Positions 28,775 through 39,218 of a stretch of 64,000 nt of DNA are shown in pieces. Within the stretch, counting starts at the first letter, position 1, and the number at the start of each line of letters is the position of its first letter. The translations under genes and the position numbers were made by a program. The notes beneath the pieces were generated by a model. It was not told the DNA's origin. It made no database searches and saw only the letters and a list, made by a program, of their open reading frames with translations. The DNA is from Spongilla lacustris (taxonomy: Eukaryota; Porifera; Demospongiae; Spongillida; Spongillidae). The stretch is taken from the NCBI GenBank assembly GCA_949361645.1, contig OX442420.1, positions 1,394,244 through 1,458,243 on the forward strand. The letters are read 5' to 3'.

Positions 28775-31700
28775 TCAAGTTACCCTGGACAGGATGGCTC
28801 TGCAGTTGGCTCTCACTAAGGCTAGGCCTAGGCGGCTGTATATTCCAAAGATGGTCCTGGATTTGGGTTGGTTTAGCCTGGTGGAAAGACGACCAGCAAG
28901 CTTAGAAAAAGCCGCCACTGCTGCAGCACCCCAACACCCATAGGTCTCGACCACAAGTGGGATGCAGACCCAACCCAGTTCTTCACACTTCCTGTCATTG
29001 CTATTGTGCTTTCTGTTCTCAGCTGCAAGGGCTGCCGAACCTGCCGTCACGCTCGCTTCTAGCAAGACACTTGAATGTAGCGTGGACGTGACGGACAATT
29101 CAAAGGCAGCAGGTTTGCCAAGGTCCCAGTTAGGGACAAGAACATCTGCTGGGCGGGATTGTGTATTGGTAAACCCAGCCCCACATCCCATCTCTAGACG
29201 TGGACCCAGGCAAGCACGTTGGCAGAAGTCTGAAAAAATGTCCCGGAGCTTATTATGGCGCAATACCACATCCCCTCCATGCTTACAACTGAGGGCGTGA
29301 TGGCCAAAGTCATCCAATGCAAAGGAAGGACAGTGAGGGCAACTTTGGCCTTGGACAACCGGGATACCCAACCACCACTTCAGTGCTACTTGAAATTCTG
29401 CCGGATCCAAGTGGAGGTTAAGTCGAGGGGAGGGAGTGACTGACAGCCAAGCAGAGGCATGAGGGGAAGAGATGGACAAAAGACGAGCCCTGTCAGTCAA
29501 GGTTGCACTTTGAAAAAGGTTATTGAACTGTTGGTCTTCAAGCTTGGAAGATAAGACCTTCTGTGAGAGATGGGAATTTTGTACCAACTCAAGGGTAAGG
29601 AAATCATGGGGGTCCACAAGACTGTTATAAAGGTCGACTGAAGAGGACAGATACTTACCTGACAACGAGGAGAGGCCTGAAGACTGATATGAAGCTATGT
29701 ACGCTGCAGGGGAATGGCAAGATAGGCGCCGAAGCCCTAAGCCCCCCCTCTTTAAGCTTAGTTGTGCCTGCTGCCAGGTGGAGGCAGAAGCATCCACTGC
29801 AGTACATTCAGAGAAGCATCGCTGTACACAATCATCAAACATGGCAAAGGCCTCCTTAACTAGGGGAGGTGGAGTATTTCTAGATAGATGCACTAGTCTA
29901 CAAAAGCTCCCACATTGTCTAAGAAGAAGCAAGGCTACTTGGGGGTCAATGGATCCCACAGCTTCCAATTGCTTAAGTAACTTGCAAGCCTCAGACCGCT
30001 TTTGGGCAACAAACTTTGCACAAAACACTAGGTCACCTATGGGAGCCCCCAAGATCTCAAAGTGGGGCACATTGGATTGCTTCATCTCCTCTGGGAAGGT
30101 ACTAAGGTCGCTTAAACTGTACAATTCACACTTGGCAGTGTTGATGTAAAGGCCAAGTGGTGGTCCAAGGTCTTGGATAATGGTGAGAACACGAGCAATG
30201 GCTGCAGTCGGGCCAGCAACAACACCATCATCAATGTACCATTGATGAAACAACAAGGATGCACAGTCAGCATCCTCTGCAATTGCTGACACAACCTGTT
30301 GCAGCACTAGACAAAAAAGAAGGGGACCTAAGGGATCGCCTTGTTGGACACCTGTCTCTGAGGAAATGGTACCCAAAGGATGCCACAAGGTAGGATGCTG
30401 ACCATAGCACCAAGAGGACCATTGAAATAGTTCTGGGAAGTGTAGGCTACAGGCATCAAGGACAGCCTGTCTGGATACCCGATTGAAAGCATTGTGCAAA
30501 TCAATTTTCAGGACAGCAAAATCTTCATCCTGCCAATGCTCATCCACGCAGCATCTCAGACCATGGATTATCTTCTCAGCACCTCCTGGACAAGCTACCC
30601 CAAGCTGAAGAGGAGCCAGGAAGTCATGAGCTTTTTCCTTAGTGATCAAGCATAGGCATTTCCCAGCCAGACGCCTAATGGCTTCTCCAACGGCAATGGG
30701 CCGGACGTCAGGGGGGGAGTTGGGTTTATTTTTTTCCAAGGCCATCAGGTTACCCCCTGCGAGGAATCTAGCCACCTGCACAGGAACCTTGCCAGAGATA
30801 AGTAAGTTGACCACATCTCTAAGTACTGCACCAATGGGGAACTGAAGGGGAACCTCCGCTGCCTCTATCAGGTGCTGTATGCGAAGACCAGAGGGGCCAC
30901 ATGCTGTATCCTTCGGGAAGGAGTGCAAAATGGCCATGATGTCAAAGTCCGGTGGGAGGCAAGGAGCAGCCGAGGGAGGTGCTGTGGGAGGAGTTGGGGG
31001 GATGCGTTTCGGATGCTTTGAAACCAGGAGATTCCATGTAGTATCATTGTTGGGGGCCAGGCCAGAAGAAGTTAGGACCTGACAGGCCTTAGAGAGTAGT
31101 CCCTCCCTGGCGAGAGATACTGCAGTCTGGACTACTGAAGAATTGTGGTTAGGGGTGAGACAGGGACCAGAGGAGTGATGACTGGAAGCTCGATTCCATA
31201 GAGCACTGAACTCACCTTTGGACCACTGGGCGCATAGATGACTGATAGGTACAGGTTTGTGATGGCGGCCTCCACGCTTTGGGGCGAGCAGAAGGCATTT
31301 AGGCAGCATGAACACTTTAAGCCAGGCATCCTCAGAGTTATCATGCAAGGCAGACCTCAAGGCAGAACACAAAGCAAGGCCAAACGCTAGTCTATCTTTC
31401 ACAGGGATGTGTCTAACTGTACAGCCTGGTAGTTGACAGACAGAGTCAAATGTGGGCAGGGGAGCAGGAGGGTCCGCACCTTGAACATGGAGCGGGGACT
31501 GAATGGAGGGTGTTGCTGAGGCGTGTGAGCATTTTCGAAGGTGAGAGGAATGGTGTGAATTAGCCACCAGCTGCTGGCAACCAGGACAAATAAACAGGTC
31601 TTGTTCTTGAAGCCAAGGGCCCGGGACTGCACCAGGGAAGAAACCCTGAGCATGTAAAGCCATATGCTGACGCCACATAGTGGGAGCAATGAGTTGTCGG

Positions 31701-31936
31701 CAGCCTTCGACTGGGCAGGATTTCTTATGGGGTCCGGGATGTTGGCGGGAGGACAAGATTTCAAGCTGCTGGGAAGGAATCTGTGCCTGCAGCGAATTGT
31801 TAGCACTAAATGCAGCGGCTGAGGGGAAAGAAGCAGGGGACGGTGGTGCCGACAACACTTGTGGTGAAGACTGTTGTTGCAGTGCTATGATAGGCGAGGG
31901 GGCCGTACCAGAATGAACCTCATGGAATTGGGGCAA
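28775..31936 (-). CDS. ORF2: zinc finger - reverse transcriptase - restriction-like endonuclease
   Basis: 1,053 residues, uninterrupted. A C2H2-type finger (C74, C79, H91, H95) and a second Cys/His cluster (about 117-136) probably bind nucleic acid. The RT spans about 390-640, with DFAVLKIDLHNAFNRV (Asp of motif A), GVQQGDPLGP (529-538) and the catalytic WYIDDG (567-571). A zinc knuckle at 866-884 (CPHCPSFALDDFGHHALSC) is followed by the endonuclease core RPADVLVPNW (928-937) and AAFELSV, matching the PD-(D/E)XK layout; other copies have Asp where this one has Glu 946. The role inferred from the group is target-primed reverse transcription: nicking target DNA and copying the element RNA from the nick. 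Its ATG lies 17 bp inside the end of ORF1, so translation may be coupled. Confidence 0.88.
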   Translation of the reverse strand: MPQFHEVHSGTAPSPIIALQQQSSPQVLSAPPSPASFPSAAAFSANNSLQAQIPSQQLEILSSRQHPGPHKKSCPVEGCRQLIAPTMWRQHMALHAQGFFPGAVPGPWLQEQDLFICPGCQQLVANSHHSSHLRKCSHASATPSIQSPLHVQGADPPAPLPTFDSVCQLPGCTVRHIPVKDRLAFGLALCSALRSALHDNSEDAWLKVFMLPKCLLLAPKRGGRHHKPVPISHLCAQWSKGEFSALWNRASSHHSSGPCLTPNHNSSVVQTAVSLAREGLLSKACQVLTSSGLAPNNDTTWNLLVSKHPKRIPPTPPTAPPSAAPCLPPDFDIMAILHSFPKDTACGPSGLRIQHLIEAAEVPLQFPIGAVLRDVVNLLISGKVPVQVARFLAGGNLMALEKNKPNSPPDVRPIAVGEAIRRLAGKCLCLITKEKAHDFLAPLQLGVACPGGAEKIIHGLRCCVDEHWQDEDFAVLKIDLHNAFNRVSRQAVLDACSLHFPELFQWSSWCYGQHPTLWHPLGTISSETGVQQGDPLGPLLFCLVLQQVVSAIAEDADCASLLFHQWYIDDGVVAGPTAAIARVLTIIQDLGPPLGLYINTAKCELYSLSDLSTFPEEMKQSNVPHFEILGAPIGDLVFCAKFVAQKRSEACKLLKQLEAVGSIDPQVALLLLRQCGSFCRLVHLSRNTPPPLVKEAFAMFDDCVQRCFSECTAVDASASTWQQAQLSLKRGGLGLRRLSCHSPAAYIASYQSSGLSSLSGKYLSSSVDLYNSLVDPHDFLTLELVQNSHLSQKVLSSKLEDQQFNNLFQSATLTDRARLLSISSPHASAWLSVTPSPRLNLHLDPAEFQVALKWWLGIPVVQGQSCPHCPSFALDDFGHHALSCKHGGDVVLRHNKLRDIFSDFCQRACLGPRLEMGCGAGFTNTQSRPADVLVPNWDLGKPAAFELSVTSTLHSSVLLEASVTAGSAALAAENRKHNSNDRKCEELGWVCIPLVVETYGCWGAAAVAAFSKLAGRLSTRLNQPKSRTIFGIYSRLGLALVRANCRAILSRVT

Positions 31937-32798
31937 CCGTTGACATCACAACATTAGGCCTAGAGGTAACCGGCCCCGTAGAGGGGATGGGGGCAGGGTG
32001 TGGCCAAGTACCGTTGCAAGCCTGTTCACCCGGGAGAGTTGGCGGACTCTGAGGCGATGGGGTCCTAGGCATGGATGGTCCCTGTACTAGTACGAGTGGG
32101 AGAGAAAGTGCGCTATGGGGTTGAAGCGAAGCGTCTGGTTGGGGTGGTGATGCGGGTAGGATGACAGCGTTTGAGGGAACAATATTAGTGCATTTTCCCC
32201 TTCTCCCCGGGTAGCAGTTCACACAGGGGCGCTCTTCCCGGCAGCACTTGCACGACGTGCAGCGGGCGCCAGAGGTGTGGCATTTGCAACAGGTGACCGA
32301 ATCTGATTCCATCTCGAGGTAGAGGCGTCGGGAGTGCTGGGAAGAAGAATAAGATCTTGAGGATGACTGCTGGATCGTTAAACATGGAAATGGCGATGGA
32401 GGGTCAATAGTTGACGACGGCTGTGGACTTTGGGTGCAGTAAGATGACAACGAATGCTCTGCAGACAATGACGGAACCGTCGGCTCTGAGGACGCCTGCA
32501 GCTGCTGTAACATTGGCTGTGATGATGACAGCTGCTGTGTGTCAGAAGAGCAAGTGGTACTCCCTGCAAGCGGTTGCGATGGCGTCGAGGCGCTGTCATG
32601 AAAGAGTGCCGTCCTATTATTACTATTAGAGCACTTACCGTGTTGTGCCGGAAGACAACATGTGCAGACTCGTCCAGCCTTCGCACATGCGCAAAACTTA
32701 CAACAGGCGTTTGTGCCATTGCAGCGACAGCAGTGAGGTGCCCGCTTCGGTCTTTTTGGGGCAGGGCTGGAGTTCCGGGACTGGTTGCGGTTAGGCAT
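31920..32798 (-). CDS. ORF1: duplicated Cys-rich (CXC-like) protein of the retrotransposon
   Basis: 292 residues. Two similar cysteine-rich modules lie at about 23-56 (CCRCNGTNACCKFCACAKAG then RVCTCCLPAQHGKC) and 170-203 (CCKCHTSGARCTSCKCCREE then RPCVNCYPGRRGKC). They are separated by a Ser/Gln-rich low-complexity linker. The spacing CxC..CxCC...RxCxxCxPxxxGKC resembles CXC/TSO1-type DNA-binding domains, so binding to DNA or RNA is likely but inferred. A basic KRPKR sits at 15-19. The ORF overlaps ORF2 by 17 bp in a different frame. Confidence 0.75.
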   Translation of the reverse strand: MPNRNQSRNSSPAPKRPKRAPHCCRCNGTNACCKFCACAKAGRVCTCCLPAQHGKCSNSNNRTALFHDSASTPSQPLAGSTTCSSDTQQLSSSQPMLQQLQASSEPTVPSLSAEHSLSSYCTQSPQPSSTIDPPSPFPCLTIQQSSSRSYSSSQHSRRLYLEMESDSVTCCKCHTSGARCTSCKCCREERPCVNCYPGRRGKCTNIVPSNAVILPASPPQPDASLQPHSALSLPLVLVQGPSMPRTPSPQSPPTLPGEQACNGTWPHPAPIPSTGPVTSRPNVVMSTVAPIP

Positions 32799-32868
32799 GA
32801 ATAGGCCTAGACGCTATATATGGACCGCAGCCGTCAACGCCATTTTTCATTATTATTATTATTATTAT

Positions 32869-32993
32869 ACCGGGAAAAAAGAAAGATAAAAATAAATTAT
32901 TATTGTAAATAATATTAATTATTTTTTACAATATAATAACAATGATTATAATAACACACAAAACACACACAAACTACTACAGAAGCTACTAAA
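32869..32993. other. AT-rich segment between nested elements
   Basis: TTA-rich DNA joining the 5' flank of element H to the left LTR. With the sequence right of the LTR element (37527-37640), it is probably the split 3' tail of copy I. Confidence 0.4.
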
Positions 32994-33140
32994 TGTTTAG
33001 AGAGGTTGTTATGGGAACTGCGCATGCGCAGTGGGGGGGGACTCTTATTAGAGATTTGGATGCACGGTGTTGTGTGTAAGCTGGCTGCTCTGAGTGTTTG
33101 TGATAAGAACCATTTCTAGATAGTAGTGGTACTTGTAACA
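32994..33140 (+). repeat. Left LTR
   Basis: Begins TGTTTAGAGAGG and ends CTTGTAACA (TG...CA). It is very short for a gypsy LTR. It contains the palindrome CTGCGCATGCGCAG (33018-33031), a perfect match to the NRF1 consensus. It differs from the right LTR only by one G in a homopolymer. Confidence 0.95.
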
Positions 33141-33189
33141 TGGTTTCAGAAGTGGTTCCTCTCTAACTGTATGAAAACGGAGGAGAGGA

Positions 33190-36100
33190 ATGGAGAAATA
33201 CCTAGTTCCCGACCAGGTTGGCGAGGGAGATATCACGGAGCAATGGCAACGATTCAAAAAGGAGTCCGCACTCTTTTTTACGGCGCTGGGAAAGGATAAG
33301 GCAGACTCAGTGGTGAAATTGGCCATGTTTTTGCGAGTCGTGGGTCCTAGAATTAACGATATGTATGAGGCGTTGACGTTCGCGGAGGGAGAAGACAAAG
33401 GTTTTGAGGGAGTCATGACCAAGCTGGACTCACTCTGTGCTCGAAGAACCAGTAAGCATGTACTCAGGGACAAGTTCTTCCAGCTTAAACAGGCAGGCCG
33501 AACCGTAGATCAGTATGTGTCAGAACTGTGTAGGCAAGTCAAGGATTGTGACTTTGGGAACCTGAAAGAAGATTTGATGCTGCACGTGTTGATACGGGGC
33601 ATTGACAGTGAGCGCATGAGAAGAAGACTTTTTGAGACGGAGAAATTGGATTTAGCAAAAGCTATTCAGATGTGCCAAACTATTGAGGCAACGACTGCTG
33701 ATCTGCAGAGTTGGGAGGCTAAGGAACTGTCCGAACAAGTAGCAGCAGTCAAAGATGAACACCGCGAAGAGGATGAAGTCGCCATGGTGAGGAACAGGGG
33801 TGTGCCAGTCAAGGGTAAAGAGTCAAGGTCTGAAGGTGTGGAGCTGGATAGGAGAGAGAGGGAGGAGCAGGAATGTTGGAAGTGCGGAAGATGCCACCGA
33901 CCCCGCCAATGTCCAGCGTTTGGGCAAAGATGCCTCAAGTGTAATGGGCTCAACCACTTTGCAAGAAGGTGCAAGCTGAGATGCAGGCCAACCCAGTTGG
34001 TCCAAGAGCTGGAAACAGAGGAATTACTGCAGATCAAGGTAGAGAAAAAGGGGAAAAAGTTGTTAGCTAGCTTTTGGTGTCAGACCAGTGGCAATAGCAT
34101 AGAGTTGACCTTTCAGCTGGATACTGCTGCGTCCTGCAACGTAATGTCCTTCCAAGATTATGTAAGGTTAGGCAGACCAAAGTTACAGGACAGCAGAACC
34201 TTACTGTCAATGTATGATGGATCGGTAAAACGGTCACTGGGTTTGTGTGTAGTAGTCGTGAAAGACAAGGAAGGAAAAAGCAAGCAGCTGGTGTTTGAGG
34301 TATTGAAGACCAGGCATCATACCTTAATATCTTTGGACACCTGTTTGCAGTTGGAGCTACTGTCATACAGGGTGGAGAAAGTGAATCTGGTGGCTGAGCA
34401 TAGCCCGTTGACAAAGGAGAAGGTCTTGATGGAGTTTGGTGATGTTTTCAGTGGTGTTGGGTGCCTACCCGGAGAATACCAGATAGACCTAGACCCAGCA
34501 GTACCCCCAATGCTTAATAGACCAAGGAAGATACCTCATACCATGCGGGCAGCAGTTGAGGACAAGCTCAGAGTTCTAGAGGAAAATGGGATTATTGCAG
34601 CTGTGGAGCAGCCCACAGAGTGGATTAGTAACATTACCACAGTATGGAAACCGGAGAAGAAGTCTGTTCGTGTCTGTTTGGACCCTCGGGATCTAAACAA
34701 AGCGATCCGACGAAACCACTTCCATCTTCCTACTTTAGACGACGTCCTACCCCGGTTGAAAGGAGCCAGAGTGTTTAGTCTACTTGATGCCAAAGATGGG
34801 TTCCTGCAAGTGAAATTAAGTGAGAGTAGTAGCTTTTTGACAACCTTCTGGGGAGCAGGGCGCAAGTATCGCTGGCTCAGAATGCCATTTTGAATTTCAT
34901 CTGCTCCGGAGGAATTTCAGCGAAGACTCCAGGGGGTCTTACACGGGCTGGAAGGTGTAGCTGTTGTTGCAGATGATACACTAGTGTTTGGAGTAGGTGA
35001 AACGGAGGCAATGGCCAGGCGGGACCACGATCAGAAACTGTTCAAGCTGCTTCAGAGGGCACGGGAAGTCAATTTAAAGTTCAACAAGGATAAGATGCGC
35101 CTGCACCAGACAGAACTGCTGTACATTAGACATCAAATCTCAGCAGAGGGAGTTAAACCAGATGTGGCAAAAGTAAAGGCGGTGAAATACATGCCTGTCC
35201 CAAAGACTGTTCAAGAAGTGCGTCGCTTCCTTGGAATGTCCAATTATCTGTCCAGGTTTCTACCGAATTTGTCGAAAGTGGCGGAGCCCCTGAGGCGTTT
35301 AACAGAAATTGATGCTGAATTTGTGTGGGGGACCAAGGAACATGCAGCCTTTGAAGAGCTGAAGACTCTCATTAGCAATGATCAGCTGTTAGCATTCTAC
35401 GACGTACGTAAACCCATCGTTATTCAGTGTGATGCAAGCACTGAGGGGCTTGGAGCCACCTTGTTACAAGATGGGCGGCCTATAGCATCAGTGTCACGAT
35501 CGCTGACAAAGAGCGAAAAGAACTACGTTGCTTTAGAGCTGGAGTGTCTAGCTATTGTTTTCGCCTGCCAACGACTGGATCAATACATCTATGGAAAGAG
35601 AGTTAGAATTGAGACAGACCACAAGCCCTTAGAGATGATTGCCAAGAAGTCCATTTTAGTTGCACCTAGGCGACTACAGAGAATGCTGTTACAGTTGCAG
35701 CGATATGACCTGGATGTGGTGTATGTGCCGGGAAAACTACAAGTGGTGGCTGACGTGTTGTCCAGAGCTCCTGTGGAATCATCCTCGGGAAAGGAGTGTG
35801 AGAAATATGATGTTTTTCGCCTTGAAAATCAGGAGGTGGAGAGTACCAAGGAGCGAGAGTTTGTCTTTGTTAGCGACCAGAGAATGGAGGCCATAAAAAA
35901 AATAGCACTGCATGACCCTGAACAATGTGGACTGAGACGAGTTCTTGGTCAGGGATGGCCGTCCAACATTGCACAGGTGTCCCTACCATTAAGACCATAC
36001 TGGAACGTTCGAGACTGCTTGACGGTTCAAGATGGGGTCATCTATAAGGGGGGACAGGTTGTTGTTCCCTCGGAACTCAGAGGCCAGATACTGCAAAGAC

Positions 36101-37297
36101 TGCATGCGAGTCATCAAGGTATTGAATCGACATTGAGAAGAGCAAGGGACTCAGTGTATTGGCCAGGAATGACAGAAGAGAGTGTGCATGCAATGCACTG
36201 TTTGTGAAATGGACTCTCCAGCGCTGCCTAAGGAGAAGCATTTGGCACACTACATTCCTCAGAAACCTTGGGAAAAGGTTGGAATTGATCTGTTCAGGTT
36301 CAAGGGCAAGGATTTTCTGCTTATTGTGGACTACCTAACTGACTACTTTGAAATTTCTGCTCTCAAAACTACCATTGCTACAGTGGTGGTGGACGCCATC
36401 AAAGAGCAGTTTTCACGTTATGGAATACCAGTGACCGTACAAACAGATGGTGGCCCACAGCTCATAGCCAGGGAGTTCAGGGAGTTTGCAAAAGGCTGGG
36501 AATTTCAACACACAATGTCCTCACCTTACAATAGTCAGTCGAACGGAAAGGCTGAATCGGCAGTTAAGATAGCGAAAAAGTTGTTAAGAAGAAGTAAAGA
36601 TCCATTTTGGGCACTATTGGAATGGCGCAACACACCCACTGTGGGATTAGACTCCAGCCCAAGTCAAAGGTTCCTGGCCCGGAGGACGAGGGGAGCTGTT
36701 CCAATAGCGACCGACAAACTGGTGCCTGAGGTACAGGGTGACATGTGGAGGAAAAAGGTACATCAGCAGGAAGGGATTCAAGACCGGACAAACACCAGGA
36801 GAGATCACCCACCGCTGCAGGTGGGACAACCTGTATTGGTTCAAGACATGTTGGCTAAAAAGACGCAGTGGAATCGCGGAATGTGTGTAGACAAGCTGTC
36901 TGACAGGTCATACATAGTAGATGTGGATGGCCAGGTACTCCGGAGAAATAGGAGGTTTCTGAAGCCGACTTACAATTGGCCACCAGGGGAAGCCACGGAA
37001 TATGATCAAGGGCAGGATGATGTCTCGGAAGTGAAGGAGGGTAACTCAACAGGACCTGTGCCAGTACCTGGTGTGACTTCAGATGTGCCTGTACCCATAC
37101 CTGACATGGAAGATCAAGCTCCGGCTTCAACACAGGAACGAAATGGAAAGGAGGGAGTGAAGGACCAAGGGAGGGAGCCTCAAGTTGAAGTCCAACTAGA
37201 GCCACAGGAAACTGCTGCAAGACAGAATGGGTACAAAACAAGGTCTGGACGAGTGGTCAGAGAGCCATCACGATATCGAGACTACAGGAAGTTCTAA
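33190..37297 (+). pseudogene. gag-pol of the Ty3/gypsy element, broken twice
   Basis: The first segment (33190-34893, 567 codons) covers Gag-like sequence, two zinc knuckles (CX2CX3HX4C and CX2CX4HX4C, about 229-261), the aspartic protease core (LDTAAS, about 310-315) and the start of RT (LLDAKDGF). A TGA at 34891-34893 stops it where the family has a sense codon, just after MPF. The same frame then runs to 36207 through the RT box (VADDTLVFG, unusual in lacking Tyr), RNase H (CDASTEGLGATLL, ETDHKPLE) and the start of integrase. A frameshift near 36182-36207 moves the rest to another frame, with the integrase core (GIDLF, QTDGG, SNGKAE) ending at 37297. Defective as assembled. Confidence 0.92.
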
Positions 37298-37375
37298 GGC
37301 AGAAACTTTAGTCAATTTTTTTTTTTGTTTTCCCTAATGTTATTAGTTTTTTTTTTTTTTTGTAAAGGGGGGGGA

Positions 37376-37521
37376 TGTTTAGAGAGGTTGTTATGGGAAC
37401 TGCGCATGCGCAGTGGGGGGGACTCTTATTAGAGATTTGGATGCACGGTGTTGTGTGTAAGCTGGCTGCTCTGAGTGTTTGTGATAAGAACCATTTCTAG
37501 ATAGTAGTGGTACTTGTAACA
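37376..37521 (+). repeat. Right LTR
   Basis: Copy of the left LTR with one G fewer, including the NRF1-like palindrome at 37400-37413. Immediately preceded by the G-rich polypurine tract and followed by the CTAAA target duplicate. Confidence 0.95.
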
Positions 37522-37639
37522 CTAAATATATATTATATACAAAAGAAACATGAGAAGCGTTGCTTAAATTCAATCTTAATTATACATACAGAGTAATAAA
37601 TAATGCATGCTATAAATAATGAATAAATGAGTACACACA

Positions 37640-38636
37640 TAATACTCTAGAAGTTTGATTGGTCTGCTGCTGCAGTTACGCTGTGATGTCAGAGCTGATG
37701 ACATATGCTCAGGATAGCAGTCCCCTTGCATTAGCTCTGACAAGGCCTACCATATAGTAATAAGGTGGCATGAGATTTTATGCAGTTTAGTCTAACTGCG
37801 AGACGTGAGGCAAGACGAGAAAAATGTAAACGAGCCCCAGCTCCCCAGCAGCCATAGGTCTCAACAGCCAATGGTATGCATGACCAGCCTAGCTCTGCCG
37901 GTGCCGGAGCACATCATTGGAGGCATGCTTCCTCTGTTCAGAAACCTGGGCAGATGATCCCACTGTCATACATGCTTCATTGAGAATGCTTTGATTAAGT
38001 GGTGATGCATCAGTGAGATCAAAAGCTGCAGGTTTCCCCAGATCCCAATTTGGCACTAGAACATTGGCTGGCTGAGTGTGCCATTTGTCATGCCCCAATC
38101 CACTCCCTACCTCCATTTGACCACCGACACCAGCCTGTCTGCAGGTTTCAAAAAAGGCATCCCTAAGTTGGTTGTAACGTGAAACTACATCCCCATTATA
38201 TTTACACGTTAGGGCATGGTGACCTAAGGGATCTACAAGGTGGGCACCTATATACTGCCACCAGACATGTCAATACCTAGCTACCATTTTATGGCTGTCT
38301 GGAATTTGCCCTTGTCAAGGTGGAGGTTAAGACCTGGGGATGGTATAACTGATAGCCAAGAAGCTGCAAAGTTGGATGAAGTAGACATTAAACGTGCCCT
38401 GTTTAGAATAAAGGAAGCTTCAAACAGCAACTGAAACAGTTTGTTCTCTATTTTACTGGAAAACTTCTTTTGGGTCATTGGAGAATCAAGCAACTCATCA
38501 AAGCCTTACATCGTAAAGGAAGACATGAATGCTGCTGATGAGTGTAGTGATACACTTCGAAGCCCCAGACCACCCCTGCTCAGGCTCAGCTGAGCTTGTT
38601 GCCAAAGTAAATCAGATGGGTCAATGCATTTTATGT
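37640..38636 (-). pseudogene. Family 1 retrotransposon, degenerate 5'-truncated copy (I)
   Basis: Minus-strand pieces in several frames: WQQAQLSLSRGGLGLRSVSL, then ARLMSTSSNFAASWLSVIPS, then PANVLVPNWDLGKPAAFDL. The knuckle is decayed. The 5' junction is at TAATGATTAATAAT (about 38636-38650), again TTA-rich. The 3' tail seems to be interrupted by the LTR retrotransposon. Confidence 0.8.
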
Positions 38637-39050
38637 AATGATTAATAATCCCGCACGTGAAGGGGGATGGACCGGAAGTCGTTAATTTTTGCACCAGCAA
38701 CTTACAACTTTGGCTTCCTGACTTTTCTTGGTTGTATTTATCTGCGGTTCACATTGCTTCGGCACTGACCACTTATTGTGTATGAAAGGTAGGAGTGCGT
38801 GCGTGCTTGGATTTTGAGTGTGTGCGTGTGTGTATAAGTGCATGCATGCGCTGTGTGTGTATATATGCGCGTGTTTGTACGTCGATATCTGTAGGGTCGT
38901 GAGTTTCGAGTCATGTTGTGCTCAGTACCCGGTGCCAGAATGGTTTGTTCAAGGCTACTGTAAACAGATTGCTACGTAGTCAGTATTATTTTCTTGCCGA
39001 GTATATTAGCGTATACTCCTACACATAACATGCTTATTCACCCTTATATA
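38637..39050. repeat. Dispersed repeat RX, copy 1
   Basis: A segment of about 410 bp starting ATTAATAATCCCGCACGTG and containing GATGGACCGGAAGTCGTT, CTTCGGCA, TCGAGTCAT and GTTCAAGGCTA, ending ATTCACCCT. A diverged second copy lies at 57683-58117 in the same orientation. No ORF; identity unknown. Confidence 0.75.
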
Positions 39051-39218
39051 GATAGATATATAGCATGCAATAATAATTTTACAACCGGTAAGTACGCTCG
39101 ATAGTACTAGTACTGCCCACGAACGGTTTGCATGGAATTAGGCTATGGTACGTCGATCGTCGACACCACATGCATGAAAATCCAGTGCAATCTAGGCGTA
39201 ACCTATAGCTAGTCTGAC

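Larger units (their letters stand above)
28641..32847 (-). mobile_element. Full-length family 1 non-LTR retrotransposon (H)
   Basis: About 4.2 kb with two intact ORFs on the minus strand, a short 5' UTR (beginning near 32847, AAAAATGGCGTTGACGGC) and an AT-rich 3' UTR. Both ends lie in TTA/TAA repeats: (ATT)n at 32849-32868 upstream and TTATTATTGAATAATTAA near 28640. Encoding RT plus a C-terminal restriction-like endonuclease places it in the early-branching group that includes R2, R4, Dong, CRE, NeSL and Hero. Insertion into TAA repeats is known for Dong. Exact clade membership needs a tree. It is the only apparently coding-competent copy here. Confidence 0.85.
32994..37521 (+). mobile_element. 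Ty3/gypsy LTR retrotransposon, young insertion
   Basis: 4.5 kb, bounded by LTRs of 147 and 146 bp and an exact 5-bp target duplication CTAAA (32989-32993 and 37522-37526). A putative primer-binding region (TGGTTTCAGAAGTGG) follows the left LTR. A G-rich polypurine tract (AAAGGGGGGGGA) precedes the right LTR. Gag-pol runs between them on the plus strand. The order protease-RT-RNase H-integrase defines Ty3/gypsy. It lies within the AT-rich tail of non-LTR copy I. Confidence 0.95.

Noticed and set aside
34891..34893. TGA in the gypsy pol as a programmed readthrough codon
   Set aside because: It falls inside the RT domain, not at a gag-pol junction, and no flanking readthrough context is evident. 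A point mutation or read error is simpler.
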